Below are positions 16,876 through 26,452 of a stretch of 64,000 bases of DNA, piece after piece. Origin of the DNA: Dehalococcoidales bacterium (lineage in GTDB: Bacteria; Chloroflexota; Dehalococcoidia; Dehalococcoidales; Fen-1064). Position numbers and translations under genes: made by a program. Each line of letters opens with the position of its first letter. The stretch's first letter is position 1. A model generated the notes under the pieces. The model was not told the origin of the DNA and searched no databases. It was given only the letters and a program-made list of their open reading frames with translations. The DNA is taken from contig JADHXC010000001.1 in assembly GCA_016783135.1 (NCBI GenBank), forward strand, positions 57,635 to 121,634, given 5' to 3'.

Positions 16876-17691
16876 TTACTCGTCTTCTTCATCCTCATCA
16901 TCGTCCAATCCGTTGTCGTCCTGCTCCCAGATAGGCTGGGTGAAGTGCTCAATGTACTCACTCATGGCCATGGCGGTCATCTGTTTCAGTTGCTCCCTGG
17001 TCTCGCGGGCGGTCTCGGCGAGTTCTGAAGTATCCACCTCAATCCCCAGCATTGTCGTCAGTATTCCGAGTATTGCCAGGGCGGCCATCGGGTTCTCTAC
17101 TCTGGAAGCATGTGTCGGTACCTCGCCAAGAAGACAGATGCCGTTGACACCTCTCTCTTTAGATACCCCAAGGAGCAGTCCGTTCAGACCGGCAATCTGT
17201 AGATTGCCCCGGTGGACCAGGTCATACTTTTCAAGCAGTTCGGTCATTTCCGGAGTGGTAGCCACCCCCCACACTCTGGGCTGCTCGGTGAAGTGGATGC
17301 GCGTCAGAGCGGCAGCACACGTAATCACGTGGCTGATACCGAACTTCAGTCCAACATCGAGGACGCTGCTGGCCAGCTCATAGGCCTTGGAAACCGGCTG
17401 GTCGTCGCCGATGAAGAGTATCAGGTCATTTTGCTTCGCACCGGTCTTGTAGTAGTAGAACCTGCTCTGGGGGAACTGGGGCGCTTCCACCACGTTATTG
17501 CGGGCTACCACGCCTATGGGGTCAAAGAAATAGGAGGCTTCTATCTCCCCGAGTGCCTTAAAGGGCAGATTCCTCAGTAGATAGTCTGCCACTATCATGG
17601 CCACGTTACCTACCCCGGGCCATGCTGCCATCATGACCGGCGAAGTCAGCTTGGGACGGGCTGTTATTCGGGCGATACGGTTCTTTTCCAG
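16876..17691 (-). CDS. PAC2-family (proteasome assembly chaperone-like) protein
   Basis: PAC2 family members occur with and without proteasomes; in bacteria their role is open. The motif AAWPGVGNVAMIVADYLL and the later LFIGDDQP and GVATTPEMTELL segments fit the family. The first ATG/GTG/TTG is ATG 17634, but homologous sequence (RPKLTSPV) continues upstream, an in-frame stop closes the frame, and the only codon after the strong AAGGAGG is CTG 17691, 8 nt downstream. I therefore use CTG 17691, giving 271 residues. The C-terminus is strongly acidic (DDNGLDDDEDEEDE). First gene of the PAC2-HEAT-GNAT run. Confidence 0.75.
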   Translation of the reverse strand: MEKNRIARITARPKLTSPVMMAAWPGVGNVAMIVADYLLRNLPFKALGEIEASYFFDPIGVVARNNVVEAPQFPQSRFYYYKTGAKQNDLILFIGDDQPVSKAYELASSVLDVGLKFGISHVITCAAALTRIHFTEQPRVWGVATTPEMTELLEKYDLVHRGNLQIAGLNGLLLGVSKERGVNGICLLGEVPTHASRVENPMAALAILGILTTMLGIEVDTSELAETARETREQLKQMTAMAMSEYIEHFTQPIWEQDDNGLDDDEDEEDE

Positions 17692-17923
17692 GGCGGTTGC
17701 CTCCTTTTATCGGGAGCATACTATTGTATGACGGCGGATTTCAAGTATGAGTTAAGATGATGGTACCGATGGTACATCTTAATACTACAACCGCTACTGG
17801 AGGTCGGTCAAGGTAATGTACTCGTCCACTACATTGGTGACCGATGGGACTGATGGCGACAAAAGAGATAATGAAAAATAAAGGGAAACAAATCGAGGCT
17901 AACCGAGCGTGATTTGTTTTTCG

Positions 17924-17971
17924 AGTTATGTCTACCAGAGGTAGATATGTCTATTTCAGGTAGACATAACT
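17924..17971. repeat. Perfect 13-bp inverted repeat in a gene-free stretch
   Basis: AGTTATGTCTACC at 17924-17936 is matched by its reverse complement at 17959-17971, and the 22-bp spacer contains a further partial copy (GTAGATATGTCTA). It lies in the 575-bp gap between the PAC2 gene and tldE. It could be an operator or a small repeat element. The same gap holds the GTACTCGTCCA motif at 17818. Confidence 0.5.
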
Positions 17972-18002
17972 AGTATTCGTGAGGATACGGGCGCGGCAAT
18001 CT

Positions 18003-18240
18003 CTTTCTCACCGTGAGATTGCGCGCCACTGACCCCGGTGGCGCGTCGCTGACTCTTCGCTTCGCTCAGAGCTTCGCCTCCTCGCAATGACATTACCCGG
18101 GGCAACCTGTGTCCAGGCAATTGCTGAAGTGTCACACATCTGTCTGAACGACGTCAGGTAACCCTATCTCCGTGCGGCCCAGATGGAGCGCCCCTAAGAA
18201 GGGGCGGCGCTCCTAAGAAGGGGCGAAACCCCTCTTATAT
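18003..18240. repeat. Intergenic palindromes and short repeats before the tldE 3' end
   Basis: CGCGCCAC at 18022-18029 pairs with GTGGCGCG at 18038-18045. A stretch ending CTCGCAATGACA resembles widespread bacterial intergenic repeats. At 18196-18230 CCTAAGAAGGGGCG occurs twice in tandem and can fold with the following CCCCTCTT; read on the minus strand it may act as terminator for tldD-tldE. No gene is supported between 17692 and 18266. Confidence 0.45.
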
Positions 18241-18266
18241 TATTCTCCCAAGCCTGGATACACTGT

Positions 18267-19568
18267 CTACTTACTGGCCACAGATACGGCGGGGCAGTAG
18301 ATTGAGGGGGTGTTGAGGAAGCCGCCTATCCACTTGACGTCACTGCCGACGGCGGCTATCTGGTCGAGGATTTGATAGATGTTGCCGGAGACCATCGTGT
18401 CTTTGACCCGCCCGACTATCTTTCCCTTCTCCACCTTGAAGCCAAGAAGAACATTACCACTGAAGTCACCACCGAGGACATTGCCCTGGGTGGCGCCCAT
18501 TAGTTGCTCCACCACCAGTCCTTCCTTGATATCTGCTACCATGTCGTCGAAAGAGGTGTCACCGGCGGAGATTAGAAAGACGCTGGGGGTAGGGGTGGGC
18601 AGCCCGCCCGGACTACGATGCCCATTACCCGTGCTCCTGGTATTGGCCAGGGCTGCCGTCTGAAGGTCGTAGAGAAAATTGCTGACCGTACCTTCGGTGA
18701 TGAGCGGTGTGCCCTCGCTCGGTACGGCTTCGTCATCACAGGGCCCGCTTCCCGGGCAGTAGGGGACTGTCGGGTCGTCCCTCAGACTGAGCTTGCTATC
18801 GAATACTTTCTGTCCCAGCTTTTCGCCGATTGGCGAAGCTCCTTCAAGAACAGTTTTGCCACTGAATGCCGCCATCAGCGGTCGGCCGAAAGCACTGGCC
18901 ATGCCCATGGGAGTGAATATCACCGGCAACGTTCTGGTAGGTGCCGAAGCCCGTTCTTTGGCCAGTTCAAGCTGCCGGAGGACTTCTCCGGTTATGGCTT
19001 CCGGTTCCAGCAGGGGGTGGCAGGAGATCTGGTGTTCACCGACAAAAAGCATGTCCGTGCCGTGAATAAGCTGGCCCTCGACGCCGAGGCTGAAGACGCT
19101 CTCCCGATAGCTGGCCCGCCCGCCACGGGAGTTTATAATAGTGAGGGTGGCTGTTGTCCTGGTAACCCCGGCCTCACAGATAATCTCCGGCGTATGCGCC
19201 CGGACCGTGTCTATCAACTTCTGGCCGAGTTCGGTCATCTGCTCCAGGGTTACTGCCTCGACAGCCGGGTCGAAGACCTCGACCTCCGGATAGGTGGTCA
19301 GCGATGGCAGAGTGAAGTGGGCCGCCGTCCCGAACTGCGCTGTGGCGACGGCGTTATCAATCAGCTCTTCGATATCATTGGTGCCGGTGGTGGTGGCGTA
19401 ACCGAGCTTGCCATCCTTGATGATGCGCAGGGCCACCGTGTTGCTCTGTTTGCTCTGTATCTGTTTCAGGCGGTTGGCTTCAAACTCGACGGGCATTTCC
19501 TCCGAAGAGACCATGAAGACCTCGGCCTCCTCGGCTACTTTGCTGGCTCTGGCCAGGATATCTTCCAC
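18267..19568 (-). CDS. pmbA: TldE/PmbA-family metallopeptidase subunit
   Basis: 433 residues of the TldE/PmbA (U62) family. With TldD it forms a heterodimeric protease that degrades unfolded or leader peptides and processes some ribosomal peptides. Family features: VALRIIKDGKLGYATTT near residue 46, the central FTPMGMASAFGRPLMAAFSG and the C-terminal GDFSGNVLLGFKVEKGKIVG. It lacks the zinc site, as expected for the TldE partner. GTG 19568 follows the tldD stop codon directly, with AGGAGGT inside the last tldD codons, so the two are translationally coupled. Confidence 0.9.
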   Translation of the reverse strand: MEDILARASKVAEEAEVFMVSSEEMPVEFEANRLKQIQSKQSNTVALRIIKDGKLGYATTTGTNDIEELIDNAVATAQFGTAAHFTLPSLTTYPEVEVFDPAVEAVTLEQMTELGQKLIDTVRAHTPEIICEAGVTRTTATLTIINSRGGRASYRESVFSLGVEGQLIHGTDMLFVGEHQISCHPLLEPEAITGEVLRQLELAKERASAPTRTLPVIFTPMGMASAFGRPLMAAFSGKTVLEGASPIGEKLGQKVFDSKLSLRDDPTVPYCPGSGPCDDEAVPSEGTPLITEGTVSNFLYDLQTAALANTRSTGNGHRSPGGLPTPTPSVFLISAGDTSFDDMVADIKEGLVVEQLMGATQGNVLGGDFSGNVLLGFKVEKGKIVGRVKDTMVSGNIYQILDQIAAVGSDVKWIGGFLNTPSIYCPAVSVASK

Positions 19569-20945
19569 CTAGTTACCTCCTACGAGGCAGTGTCGTATCC
19601 GGATATGTGGACTGCCATTGCTGACGGGCAGTGGCGACTGTGCCCCCTTGCCGCATCCACCGCCCTGGTTCATATCCAGGTCATTGCCAATGGCATCGAT
19701 GTTCTCCAGGGTGCTGAAGACATTACCGGTAAGCACCACCGGCCTGAGTGTCTCCGCAATCTTGCCGTCGCGAATCATGTAAGCCTCACCGGCAGAGAAG
19801 GTGAACATCTCCATGCTGGTCTGTCCACCATACCAGTTCTTGACATAAACGCCCTCTTTGATGTCGGCTATCATATCGTCGAAGCTGGCTGAACCGGGCT
19901 CAATGTAGGTATTGGTCATACGGACGATAGGTGGATGGCGGTAGCTGAGGGCGCGGGCGTTTCCCGTGGGGGTCTCATTCATCCTGGCGGCGGTCTCGCG
20001 GGAGTGCAGCCTGCCCACCAGTTTGCCCTCTTGAATGAGGTAGTTCTTGATGGCACGTACACCTTCATCGTCGTACTTGTAGCTGCCGCGCAATCCGGGC
20101 AGTATTGCGGTATCGACGATGTTAAGATGGGGACCGCCGAAAATCTTACCCAGGGTCATGATGTCGCGCAGGCGGTCATTCTCATAGACGAAATCAGCCT
20201 CGGACAGGTGCCCGAAAGCCTCGTGGACGAACACCCCGGCCAGGACCGGGTCCAGCACCACGGTATACTCTTTGCCCTTGACCTTCGGTGCAGAAAGCAT
20301 GGCAACCGCCTTATTCGCAAGGCCTTCCACCTTTGAGTGCAAGCCCCGGATAACCGAAAAGTCGTCACGACCCCCTATGCTTACGCCGGCCTGCTGCACT
20401 TCACCATCCCTGGCAGCAACCGCCACGACGCGCAGGGTAACGTCCGTCCGCTCCTGTTCAATGCGGCTACCCGTTGAACTCAGGAAGATGGTCTTCCTGT
20501 GGCTGTCACCGTAGCCAATGTTCGAGGTCTGTATCCCGGGATTGCCCCAGATGGCGTCATTGTACTCGTCAAGGAGGGCTTTCTTATCGGCCAGTGGGAT
20601 TGTCACAGGGTTTTCGGCTATTGTGCATGGGACGGTCTCGATGACCGGGTCTACCGGAGCGAGCCGACTCTCTTCGCTGCCGACGAAGCGTGCCTGTTTG
20701 ACTGCCAGGGCTACCTTTTCTCGCAGGCCATCGAAGTCGTTGAAGCTGACGAAACCCCAACCCCCCTTTACCAAGGCTCGTACACTGCCACCAACGGCAC
20801 TTGTCCGGCCGATGGATTCCAACTGCTTTCCCCGGTAGCCTATCTGGCTTGTCCGGCTCTCAGCGACTCTGGCCTCGATATAGTCAGCCTGGTGTCCCTT
20901 CAGAGCCTCAGTCAGTTCGTGGCTGATAGTGTCAATGTCTGCCAT
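19569..20945 (-). CDS. tldD: TldD-family zinc metallopeptidase
   Basis: 458 residues. Catalytic partner of TldE: the zinc-binding HExxxH motif is in VFVHEAFGHLSEAD near residue 236, and a late cysteine lies in GGGCGKG. The middle and C-terminal TldD landmarks RIEQERTDVTLRVVAVAARD, LRDIMTLGKIFG and SFDDMIADIKEGVYVKNWYG are present. First gene of the tldD-tldE pair; divergent from alaS with about 140 bp between. Confidence 0.92.
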   Translation of the reverse strand: MADIDTISHELTEALKGHQADYIEARVAESRTSQIGYRGKQLESIGRTSAVGGSVRALVKGGWGFVSFNDFDGLREKVALAVKQARFVGSEESRLAPVDPVIETVPCTIAENPVTIPLADKKALLDEYNDAIWGNPGIQTSNIGYGDSHRKTIFLSSTGSRIEQERTDVTLRVVAVAARDGEVQQAGVSIGGRDDFSVIRGLHSKVEGLANKAVAMLSAPKVKGKEYTVVLDPVLAGVFVHEAFGHLSEADFVYENDRLRDIMTLGKIFGGPHLNIVDTAILPGLRGSYKYDDEGVRAIKNYLIQEGKLVGRLHSRETAARMNETPTGNARALSYRHPPIVRMTNTYIEPGSASFDDMIADIKEGVYVKNWYGGQTSMEMFTFSAGEAYMIRDGKIAETLRPVVLTGNVFSTLENIDAIGNDLDMNQGGGCGKGAQSPLPVSNGSPHIRIRHCLVGGN

Positions 20946-21026
20946 CTAGCACCTCACTCAAGGCACAGTTTAAGGGACGGGTAACCGTATGTCAATGAAA
21001 GCGTGCTTGCAGACAAGGCGTGCTCG

Positions 21027-21055
21027 TTGACAGAGCCTACCTGTTGGCCTACAAT
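21027..21055 (+). promoter_or_regulatory. Sigma-70-type promoter of alaS
   Basis: TTGACA at 21027-21032, exactly 17 nt of spacer and TACAAT at 21050-21055. The predicted transcript starts about 20 nt before ATG 21083. Confidence 0.75.
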
Positions 21056-21082
21056 CAGGTATAATAACGGCCACTGGCGAGC

Positions 21083-23707
21083 ATGGAGCAGCAATTGAAT
21101 AGCAACGAAATCCGTTCTATATATCTGAAGTTCTTCCAGGACAGGGGACACAAGGTCGTGCCCAGTACTCCGCTGATACCGCACGGCGACCCCAGCCTGC
21201 TGTTGACCAGCGCCGGCATGGTGCCGTTCAAGGACTACTTCGCAGGCAGAGCGGAACCACCGAGCCGCCGTATGGCTTCATGTCAGAAATGTTTCCGCAC
21301 TACCGATATTGAGTCCGTAGGTGATGCAACCCACTGCACCTTCTTCGAAATGCTGGGTAATTTCAGTGTAGGCGACTACTTCAAGAAAGAGGCCATTAGC
21401 TGGGCGTGGGAGTTTGTTACCGAATATCTTAAATTACCGACAGAACGGCTCTGGATTAATATCTTTCTGGATGATGACGAGGCGTTCAGTTGCTGGCGTG
21501 AGGTTGGTGTCGCGGCGGAGAGGATTAACAGGCTTGGCGAGGAAGATAACTTCTGGGGACCGGCGGGGAGTTCCGGACCGTGCGGACCGGACTCTGAGAT
21601 ATTCTATGACTTCGGCGAGGAATTCGGGTGCGGGAAGGCGTCCTGCGCACCCGGGTGCGACTGCGCCCGTTTCACCGAGATATGGAACCTGGTCTTCACC
21701 CAGTTCGACCAGAATGAGGAAGGGGACCGGACTCCGCTTCCGTCACGAAATATCGATACCGGCATGGGGCTGGAGAGAACCGCCGTTGTCATGCAGGGCA
21801 AGACATCAATATATGAGACGGACCTGTTTATGCCCCTGATGGAACGTATCCAGGAACTGAGCGGTAAACGGTACGGTGCTGATGCTACTGCCGACCATGC
21901 CATGCGTGTTGTTGCTGAGCACGGGCGGGCGGTCACATTCCTGATTGCGGACGGCGTGATGCCCGGTAATGAGGGTCGGGGCTACGTGCTGCGGCGGCTG
22001 CTGCGGCGGGCCACGCTCTTCGGTCTGAGGTTGGGACTGGATAAGCCCTTCCTCGGAGAAGTAGCTGCGGTGACAGTAGGGCTAATGGGACACTTGTACC
22101 CCGAACTTCGGGACAGACAGGACTTTGTGTCCCGGGTAATAGAGCTTGAGGAGACCAGGTTCAGCGATACCCTGAAGACCGGGCTGGAAGTGCTGGAGAG
22201 CATTATCGAAGGAGCCGGGGTAAAGGGAGATATCTCAGGTGAGGACGCGTTCCGACTGTATGATACCTATGGCCTGCCGGTGGAGCTCACCAAAGAGGTG
22301 GCTGAGGAGCGCGGTCTATCCGTAGATATGGAAGGTTTCGAGCGTGAGATGGAGGCACAGCGGGAGCGCGCCAAGAGCGCTCAGAAATTTGACATCTCTG
22401 ATGAAGACCTGGCGGTCATAGCGGAACTGGTCAGTGTCCGTGAAACGCCGTTTGTCGGCTATGGCAATCTGGAGCACCGGTCTCGCATTATCGGCCTGCT
22501 CTCAGATGGTGCTTCGGCGGAAGAGTTAACGGAAGGCGAAGAAGGCAGCATTATCCTGGAATCAACTCCCTTCTACGGAGAGATGGGTGGCCAGGTGGGT
22601 GACACCGGCGAGATACGCGGGGACTCGGCGCGGTTCGAGGTCACGAACACCGTCCGTATCACAACGGATATCGTTGCCCACCAGGGCCGTATCGTCGAGG
22701 GTAGTCTCACCGTAGGCGACGATGTAGAGGCCGTGGTGGATAGAGACCGACGGCTGGACATCGCCCGCAACCATACTGCCACCCACCTGCTGCAAGCGGC
22801 CCTTCGCCAGGTGCTCGGAGATGAGGTCCAGCAGCGGGGTTCGCTGGTAGCGCCGGACCGTTTCAGGTTTGACTTCTCCTACCTGACGACGATGCTGCCC
22901 GAAGAAACACAACGGGTCCAGTCAATCGTTAACGAGAGGATTCGCCAGAACCTGGGGGTCAGGGCAGAGGAGATGCCCTACAAAGAGGCAATCCAGCAGG
23001 GCGCAATCGCATTATTCGATGAGAAATACGGGGACACCGTCCGGGTGGTGAAGAGTGGAGAGCCGGTTATCAGTGCCGAGTTGTGCGGCGGTACACACGT
23101 GGCCTCGTCAGGCCAGATAGGTTCCTTTCTGATTACCAGTGAGAGCAGTATTGGTTCCGGGCTGCGCCGGATTGAAGCCGTTACCGGCCGGGTGGCTGAA
23201 CAGTTGATAGAGCGGCGACTCTCCGCCCTGGAGAGGATTTCCCAATCTGTGGGGGGTTCTGCGGATGAGGTGGAGGAGAAGGTCTCCGGCCTAGTTACCG
23301 AACTGGAAGGTGAGCGGAAACGAAGCCTGGTTCTGGAGAGGGAGATGTCCCGGATGGTGGCCGAAGAGTTGCTTACCAGGAAAGAGGTAGTAAAGGGCGT
23401 AACCGTGCTGGTGGCGGAAGTGCGCCCGTTCCCGCAGCAGGTACTTCGCGAGATGAGTGACTTCCTGCGGGACCGACTGAAGAGCGCCGTCGTGGTACTG
23501 GGTACGGTGCATGGGGACAGGCCGGCCTTTCTGGTTGCGGTGACCCCCGACCTTGTCGAAAAGGGTTACAACGCCGGAGACATTGTGAAGCAAGTAGCCA
23601 GGGTAACCGGCGGCGGCGGTGGCGGCAAGCCGACAATGGCCCAGGCCGGCGGCAGGGATAAAGACAAGCTGGGCGAGGCACTTCGCCTGGTTAAAGACCT
23701 GCTCTGA
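21083..23707 (+). CDS. alaS: Alanyl-tRNA synthetase
   Basis: Charges tRNA-Ala. 874 residues, full length. The class II catalytic domain starts at SNEIRSIYLKFFQDRGHK with motif 2 around ASCQKCFRTTDIESVGD. The editing domain has the zinc-binding HTATHLL near residue 565 and the CGGTH motif near residue 667. The C-Ala domain ends with GGGGGKPTMAQAGGRDKDKL. A four-cysteine cluster (CGKASCAPGCDC) in the catalytic half is a common insert. The ribosome-binding site is weak. Own promoter at 21027. Confidence 0.96.
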   Translation: MEQQLNSNEIRSIYLKFFQDRGHKVVPSTPLIPHGDPSLLLTSAGMVPFKDYFAGRAEPPSRRMASCQKCFRTTDIESVGDATHCTFFEMLGNFSVGDYFKKEAISWAWEFVTEYLKLPTERLWINIFLDDDEAFSCWREVGVAAERINRLGEEDNFWGPAGSSGPCGPDSEIFYDFGEEFGCGKASCAPGCDCARFTEIWNLVFTQFDQNEEGDRTPLPSRNIDTGMGLERTAVVMQGKTSIYETDLFMPLMERIQELSGKRYGADATADHAMRVVAEHGRAVTFLIADGVMPGNEGRGYVLRRLLRRATLFGLRLGLDKPFLGEVAAVTVGLMGHLYPELRDRQDFVSRVIELEETRFSDTLKTGLEVLESIIEGAGVKGDISGEDAFRLYDTYGLPVELTKEVAEERGLSVDMEGFEREMEAQRERAKSAQKFDISDEDLAVIAELVSVRETPFVGYGNLEHRSRIIGLLSDGASAEELTEGEEGSIILESTPFYGEMGGQVGDTGEIRGDSARFEVTNTVRITTDIVAHQGRIVEGSLTVGDDVEAVVDRDRRLDIARNHTATHLLQAALRQVLGDEVQQRGSLVAPDRFRFDFSYLTTMLPEETQRVQSIVNERIRQNLGVRAEEMPYKEAIQQGAIALFDEKYGDTVRVVKSGEPVISAELCGGTHVASSGQIGSFLITSESSIGSGLRRIEAVTGRVAEQLIERRLSALERISQSVGGSADEVEEKVSGLVTELEGERKRSLVLEREMSRMVAEELLTRKEVVKGVTVLVAEVRPFPQQVLREMSDFLRDRLKSAVVVLGTVHGDRPAFLVAVTPDLVEKGYNAGDIVKQVARVTGGGGGGKPTMAQAGGRDKDKLGEALRLVKDLL

Positions 23708-23892
23708 GACTTCATCTTCTTCGATTGTCTGACCTGTTGCACGCTTGAGTAGACTCGGGAGACTATCCTTCTCACTCACTCAAACCAGAGTTTGACCTTC
23801 TGTCCGGACTGAATCCTGGATGACAGGTTGATGTGATACTCTAACACCATAATCGTATAATCGAGTGAGCATCACCATTTGGAGGTAGTGAA

Positions 23893-25167
23893 ATGAAAAA
23901 ATTGTTGCTCTGCGTCGTGATGGCGGTTATGCTGCTAAATCTTATGGCCTGTGGCCAGCCGCAGTTGACCGAGTTGCTGCAGTCGGATAAGCAGCGTGTG
24001 GCTTCTCCAATAATAGACGAGGCTGAGCTTACAGCTCTAATCAATGGCAACAGCGCCTTCGCTTTCGACCTGTACCGGGAACTTGGGAAAAGAGAGGGTA
24101 ACCTCTTCTACTCTCCCTACAGTATCTCATTGGCGCTGGCGATGACGCATGCCGGTGCCCGCGGGGAAACGGAGCAGCAGATGGCGGCCACTCTTCATTT
24201 TTCTCTCCCTCAAGGCAGCCTGCATCCGGTTTTCAACGGACTGGATATTGAACTGAATAAACGCGGTGAAGGTGCAAAGGGTAAGGATGGCGAGGGCTTC
24301 CGTCTCAATATTGTCAATGCTATCTGGGGTCAAAACGGATATAGCTTCCTCCCCGGGTTCCTGGATGTCCTGGCAGAGAACTACGGCGCTGGACTGAGGC
24401 CACTCGACTTCAGTAAAGAACCGGAGGAGTCCCGCCTTACAATCAACAACTGGGTCAGCGACCAGACTGAAAAACGGATTGAAAACCTGATTCCACAGGG
24501 TGTCATCAACGAGCTTACCCGGCTTGTGCTTACCAATGCCATTTACTTCAATGCTGCCTGGCTTTATCCCTTTGACAAGGACTCGACGGAAGACGGACCG
24601 TTCCATCTACTCGACGGTAATGCAGTCACTGCGCCGATGATGAAGAAGACAGAGACGTTCGGTTATACCGAAGGTGATGGCTACCAGGTGGTTGAGCTAC
24701 CGTACGATGGGAACGAACTCTCAATGGTGATTCTGCTTCCTCAAACCGGTCAATTCCGGGAATTTGAAGGGGCATTGGACATACAACGTGCAAGTACCAT
24801 TCTGGCGAGTCTGGAACGGAGAAGCGTCGCCCTGACGCTGCCGGGATTCGAATTCGAATCGGAGTTCAGCTTAAAGGAGACCCTGGCCGCAATGGGCATG
24901 CCCATTGCCTTCTCTATGGACGCGGACTTCTCAGGGATGACTGGCAATTATGAGCTGTTCATAGCGGAGGTTGTCCACAAGGCCTTCGTGTCTGTGGATG
25001 AGTCCGGTACAGAAGCAGCTGCGGCCACGGCGGTGATGATGCAATTGAAGGGTATGCCTCAGCAGCCCATCGAGGTCACGGTTGACCATCCCTTCATCTT
25101 TCTAATTCGCGATGTCAAGACCGGTAGCATTCTGTTTATCGGGCGAGTCGTCAACCCTGGCGCCTAG
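23893..25167 (+). CDS. Secreted serpin (serine protease inhibitor) lipoprotein
   Basis: 424 residues. The N-terminus has a signal peptide ending in the lipobox NLMAC, so it is predicted to be lipid-anchored outside the cytoplasmic membrane. The serpin fold follows: FYSPYSISLALAMTHAGARG, VLTNAIYFNAAWLYPF and the hinge VDESGTEAAAATA. Counting 17 residues from the hinge glutamate puts Lys at P1 (QLK-GM), which would favour trypsin-like targets; this is tentative because the downstream part of the loop is about three residues longer than in antitrypsin. The C-terminal block DHPFIFLIRDVKTGSILFIG is intact. GGAGGT precedes ATG. The stop TAG is the first three bases of a MITE-like element. Confidence 0.92.
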   Translation: MKKLLLCVVMAVMLLNLMACGQPQLTELLQSDKQRVASPIIDEAELTALINGNSAFAFDLYRELGKREGNLFYSPYSISLALAMTHAGARGETEQQMAATLHFSLPQGSLHPVFNGLDIELNKRGEGAKGKDGEGFRLNIVNAIWGQNGYSFLPGFLDVLAENYGAGLRPLDFSKEPEESRLTINNWVSDQTEKRIENLIPQGVINELTRLVLTNAIYFNAAWLYPFDKDSTEDGPFHLLDGNAVTAPMMKKTETFGYTEGDGYQVVELPYDGNELSMVILLPQTGQFREFEGALDIQRASTILASLERRSVALTLPGFEFESEFSLKETLAAMGMPIAFSMDADFSGMTGNYELFIAEVVHKAFVSVDESGTEAAAATAVMMQLKGMPQQPIEVTVDHPFIFLIRDVKTGSILFIGRVVNPGA

Positions 25168-25348
25168 CAGGGTGCTGAAAAACCCTTTCGACTATCCCCG
25201 TGCGGCCCATATGGGCCGCCTTACCCTTCCTGGCCAGGAAGGAGCCTTCTGCGGAAGGGGGAAAAGATTATGCCTGGGGATACCCCCAGGTCTGGGGGAC
25301 ACCGTGCGGCCTAGACGGGCAGCCTTCCCCTTTTTCAGCAGCCTGCTA
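25165..25348. mobile_element. MITE-like inverted-repeat element, copy 2 (184 bp)
   Basis: Bounded by TAGCAGGGTGCTGAAAAA and TTTTTCAGCAGCCTGCTA. The interior shares long stretches with copy 3 (CCCTTTCGACTATCCCCGTG, CCATATGGGCCGCCTTACCC, GCCTGGGGATACCCCCAGGT) and part of copy 1. No ORF that looks real. Its left TAG is the serpin stop codon. Confidence 0.8.
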
Positions 25349-25420
25349 GACAACCCCCGAAGGGACGTGGAAGGCTGCTTCCGATGTGTTGTCCTGTCGC
25401 CATTACAACCACACACAAAT

Positions 25421-25454
25421 GATTAGCCCCGTCTGGATATTGACGGGGCTAATC
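25421..25454. terminator. Perfect 13-bp hairpin, possible terminator
   Basis: GATTAGCCCCGTC and its reverse complement GACGGGGCTAATC flank an 8-nt loop. It lies between the serpin/MITE and the 3' end of the minus-strand enoyl-CoA hydratase gene, so it could end transcripts from either side, although no long T-run follows. The remaining bases of 25349-25600 hold one copy of the GTACTCGTCCA motif (25551) and no supported gene. Confidence 0.45.
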
Positions 25455-25600
25455 ACAGGAGGAAGGAATAATGAAGAAAGGAGACCTTGCTGGCGGCTGG
25501 CTGTCCGCCACTTTCATAGTACGAAGAGAGAGTGTGAAAGTCAATACCCTGTACTCGTCCATTACATTCCAGTTCCGGTCAGGGAGGCCCTTATGCGTTT

Positions 25601-26395
25601 CTATTCCCCACGGAATACCGGCTCCCGCTTTTCGACGAAAGCCGTGGCACCCTCTTTGTGGTCTTCGGTCTGGTTGAGTTCGTTGATAATCGGGCCGATG
25701 TACTTGAGCGTCTCCTCCAGGTTCATTTCCAGACCCTCGTAAATGGCGCGCTTCGTCCTCTGTATTGCCAGCGGCGGCCCTTTGGCCAGTTTCTCTGCCA
25801 GTTCCATGACGGCAATCTCAAGCTCATCATGGGGAACGACCATAGTCACCAGCCCTATCCGTTCCGCCTCCTTAGCATCAACCATGTCACCCGTGCACGC
25901 CATCAGGAGGGCTTTATCGATGCCTATCTGCCTCGGTAGGAAATAGGTGCCACCGGAGGCGGGCATCATACCCCTGCGGACGAATACCTCGGCAAACCTT
26001 GCCTTATCCGACGCTATCCGGACATCACAGGCACAGGCAAGGTCAAGCCCACCACCGACGGCCACTCCATTTATGGCACCGATAATGGGCTTATCACATC
26101 TCTGCATCAGAAGGTGGAGAGAAACTCGCTCCGACCGCGCCATTTCGTACTTCTGCTCTGCCTCCGGTTTGTCGAATCTTTGCGCCATGGCCCTGACATC
26201 CGCACCCGCGCAGAAGGAACGCCCGGTGGCGGTGAGTATTATCACCCGCACGTTCTTGTCATTGGCGCTGTCCTCCACCGCGCGGTAGAGGCTATCTGAC
26301 ATCTCAGGGGTGAAGGCATTCATCTTGTCGGGTCGGTTCAGGGTGATGGTGGCAATGCCATTCTCCTTGGTATAGATGATATCCGGATACTCCAT
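25601..26395 (-). CDS. Enoyl-CoA hydratase/isomerase family protein
   Basis: 264-residue crotonase-fold protein. CoA-binding loop FCAGADVRAMAQ near residue 62; first active-site region GVAVGGGLDLACACDVRIAS, where Asp stands in place of the first catalytic glutamate; second region EVFVRRGMMPASGGTYFLPR with Gly-Gly-Thr kept. The substitution suggests isomerase or another crotonase activity rather than a classic hydratase. The end (EGATAFVEKREPVFRG) is typical. It lies downstream of the PHP gene on the same strand. Confidence 0.86.
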   Translation of the reverse strand: MEYPDIIYTKENGIATITLNRPDKMNAFTPEMSDSLYRAVEDSANDKNVRVIILTATGRSFCAGADVRAMAQRFDKPEAEQKYEMARSERVSLHLLMQRCDKPIIGAINGVAVGGGLDLACACDVRIASDKARFAEVFVRRGMMPASGGTYFLPRQIGIDKALLMACTGDMVDAKEAERIGLVTMVVPHDELEIAVMELAEKLAKGPPLAIQRTKRAIYEGLEMNLEETLKYIGPIINELNQTEDHKEGATAFVEKREPVFRGE

Positions 26396-26452
26396 AAGCC
26401 TGCTCCCTTTCTTCTCCTGTAGTCAGTGGCCCTGTTGCTGCCAAAGCGGCAG

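Noticed and set aside
18618..19892. 424-codon plus-strand frame opposite tldE/tldD
   Set aside because: Mirror frame of conserved peptidase genes with no recognisable motif or ribosome-binding site.
25471..25677. 68-codon plus-strand frame with a very strong AGGAGGAAGG before ATG
   Set aside because: The start signal is good, but the frame runs through a repeat motif and antisense into the enoyl-CoA hydratase gene; the peptide has no family likeness. Possibly a decayed gene start.
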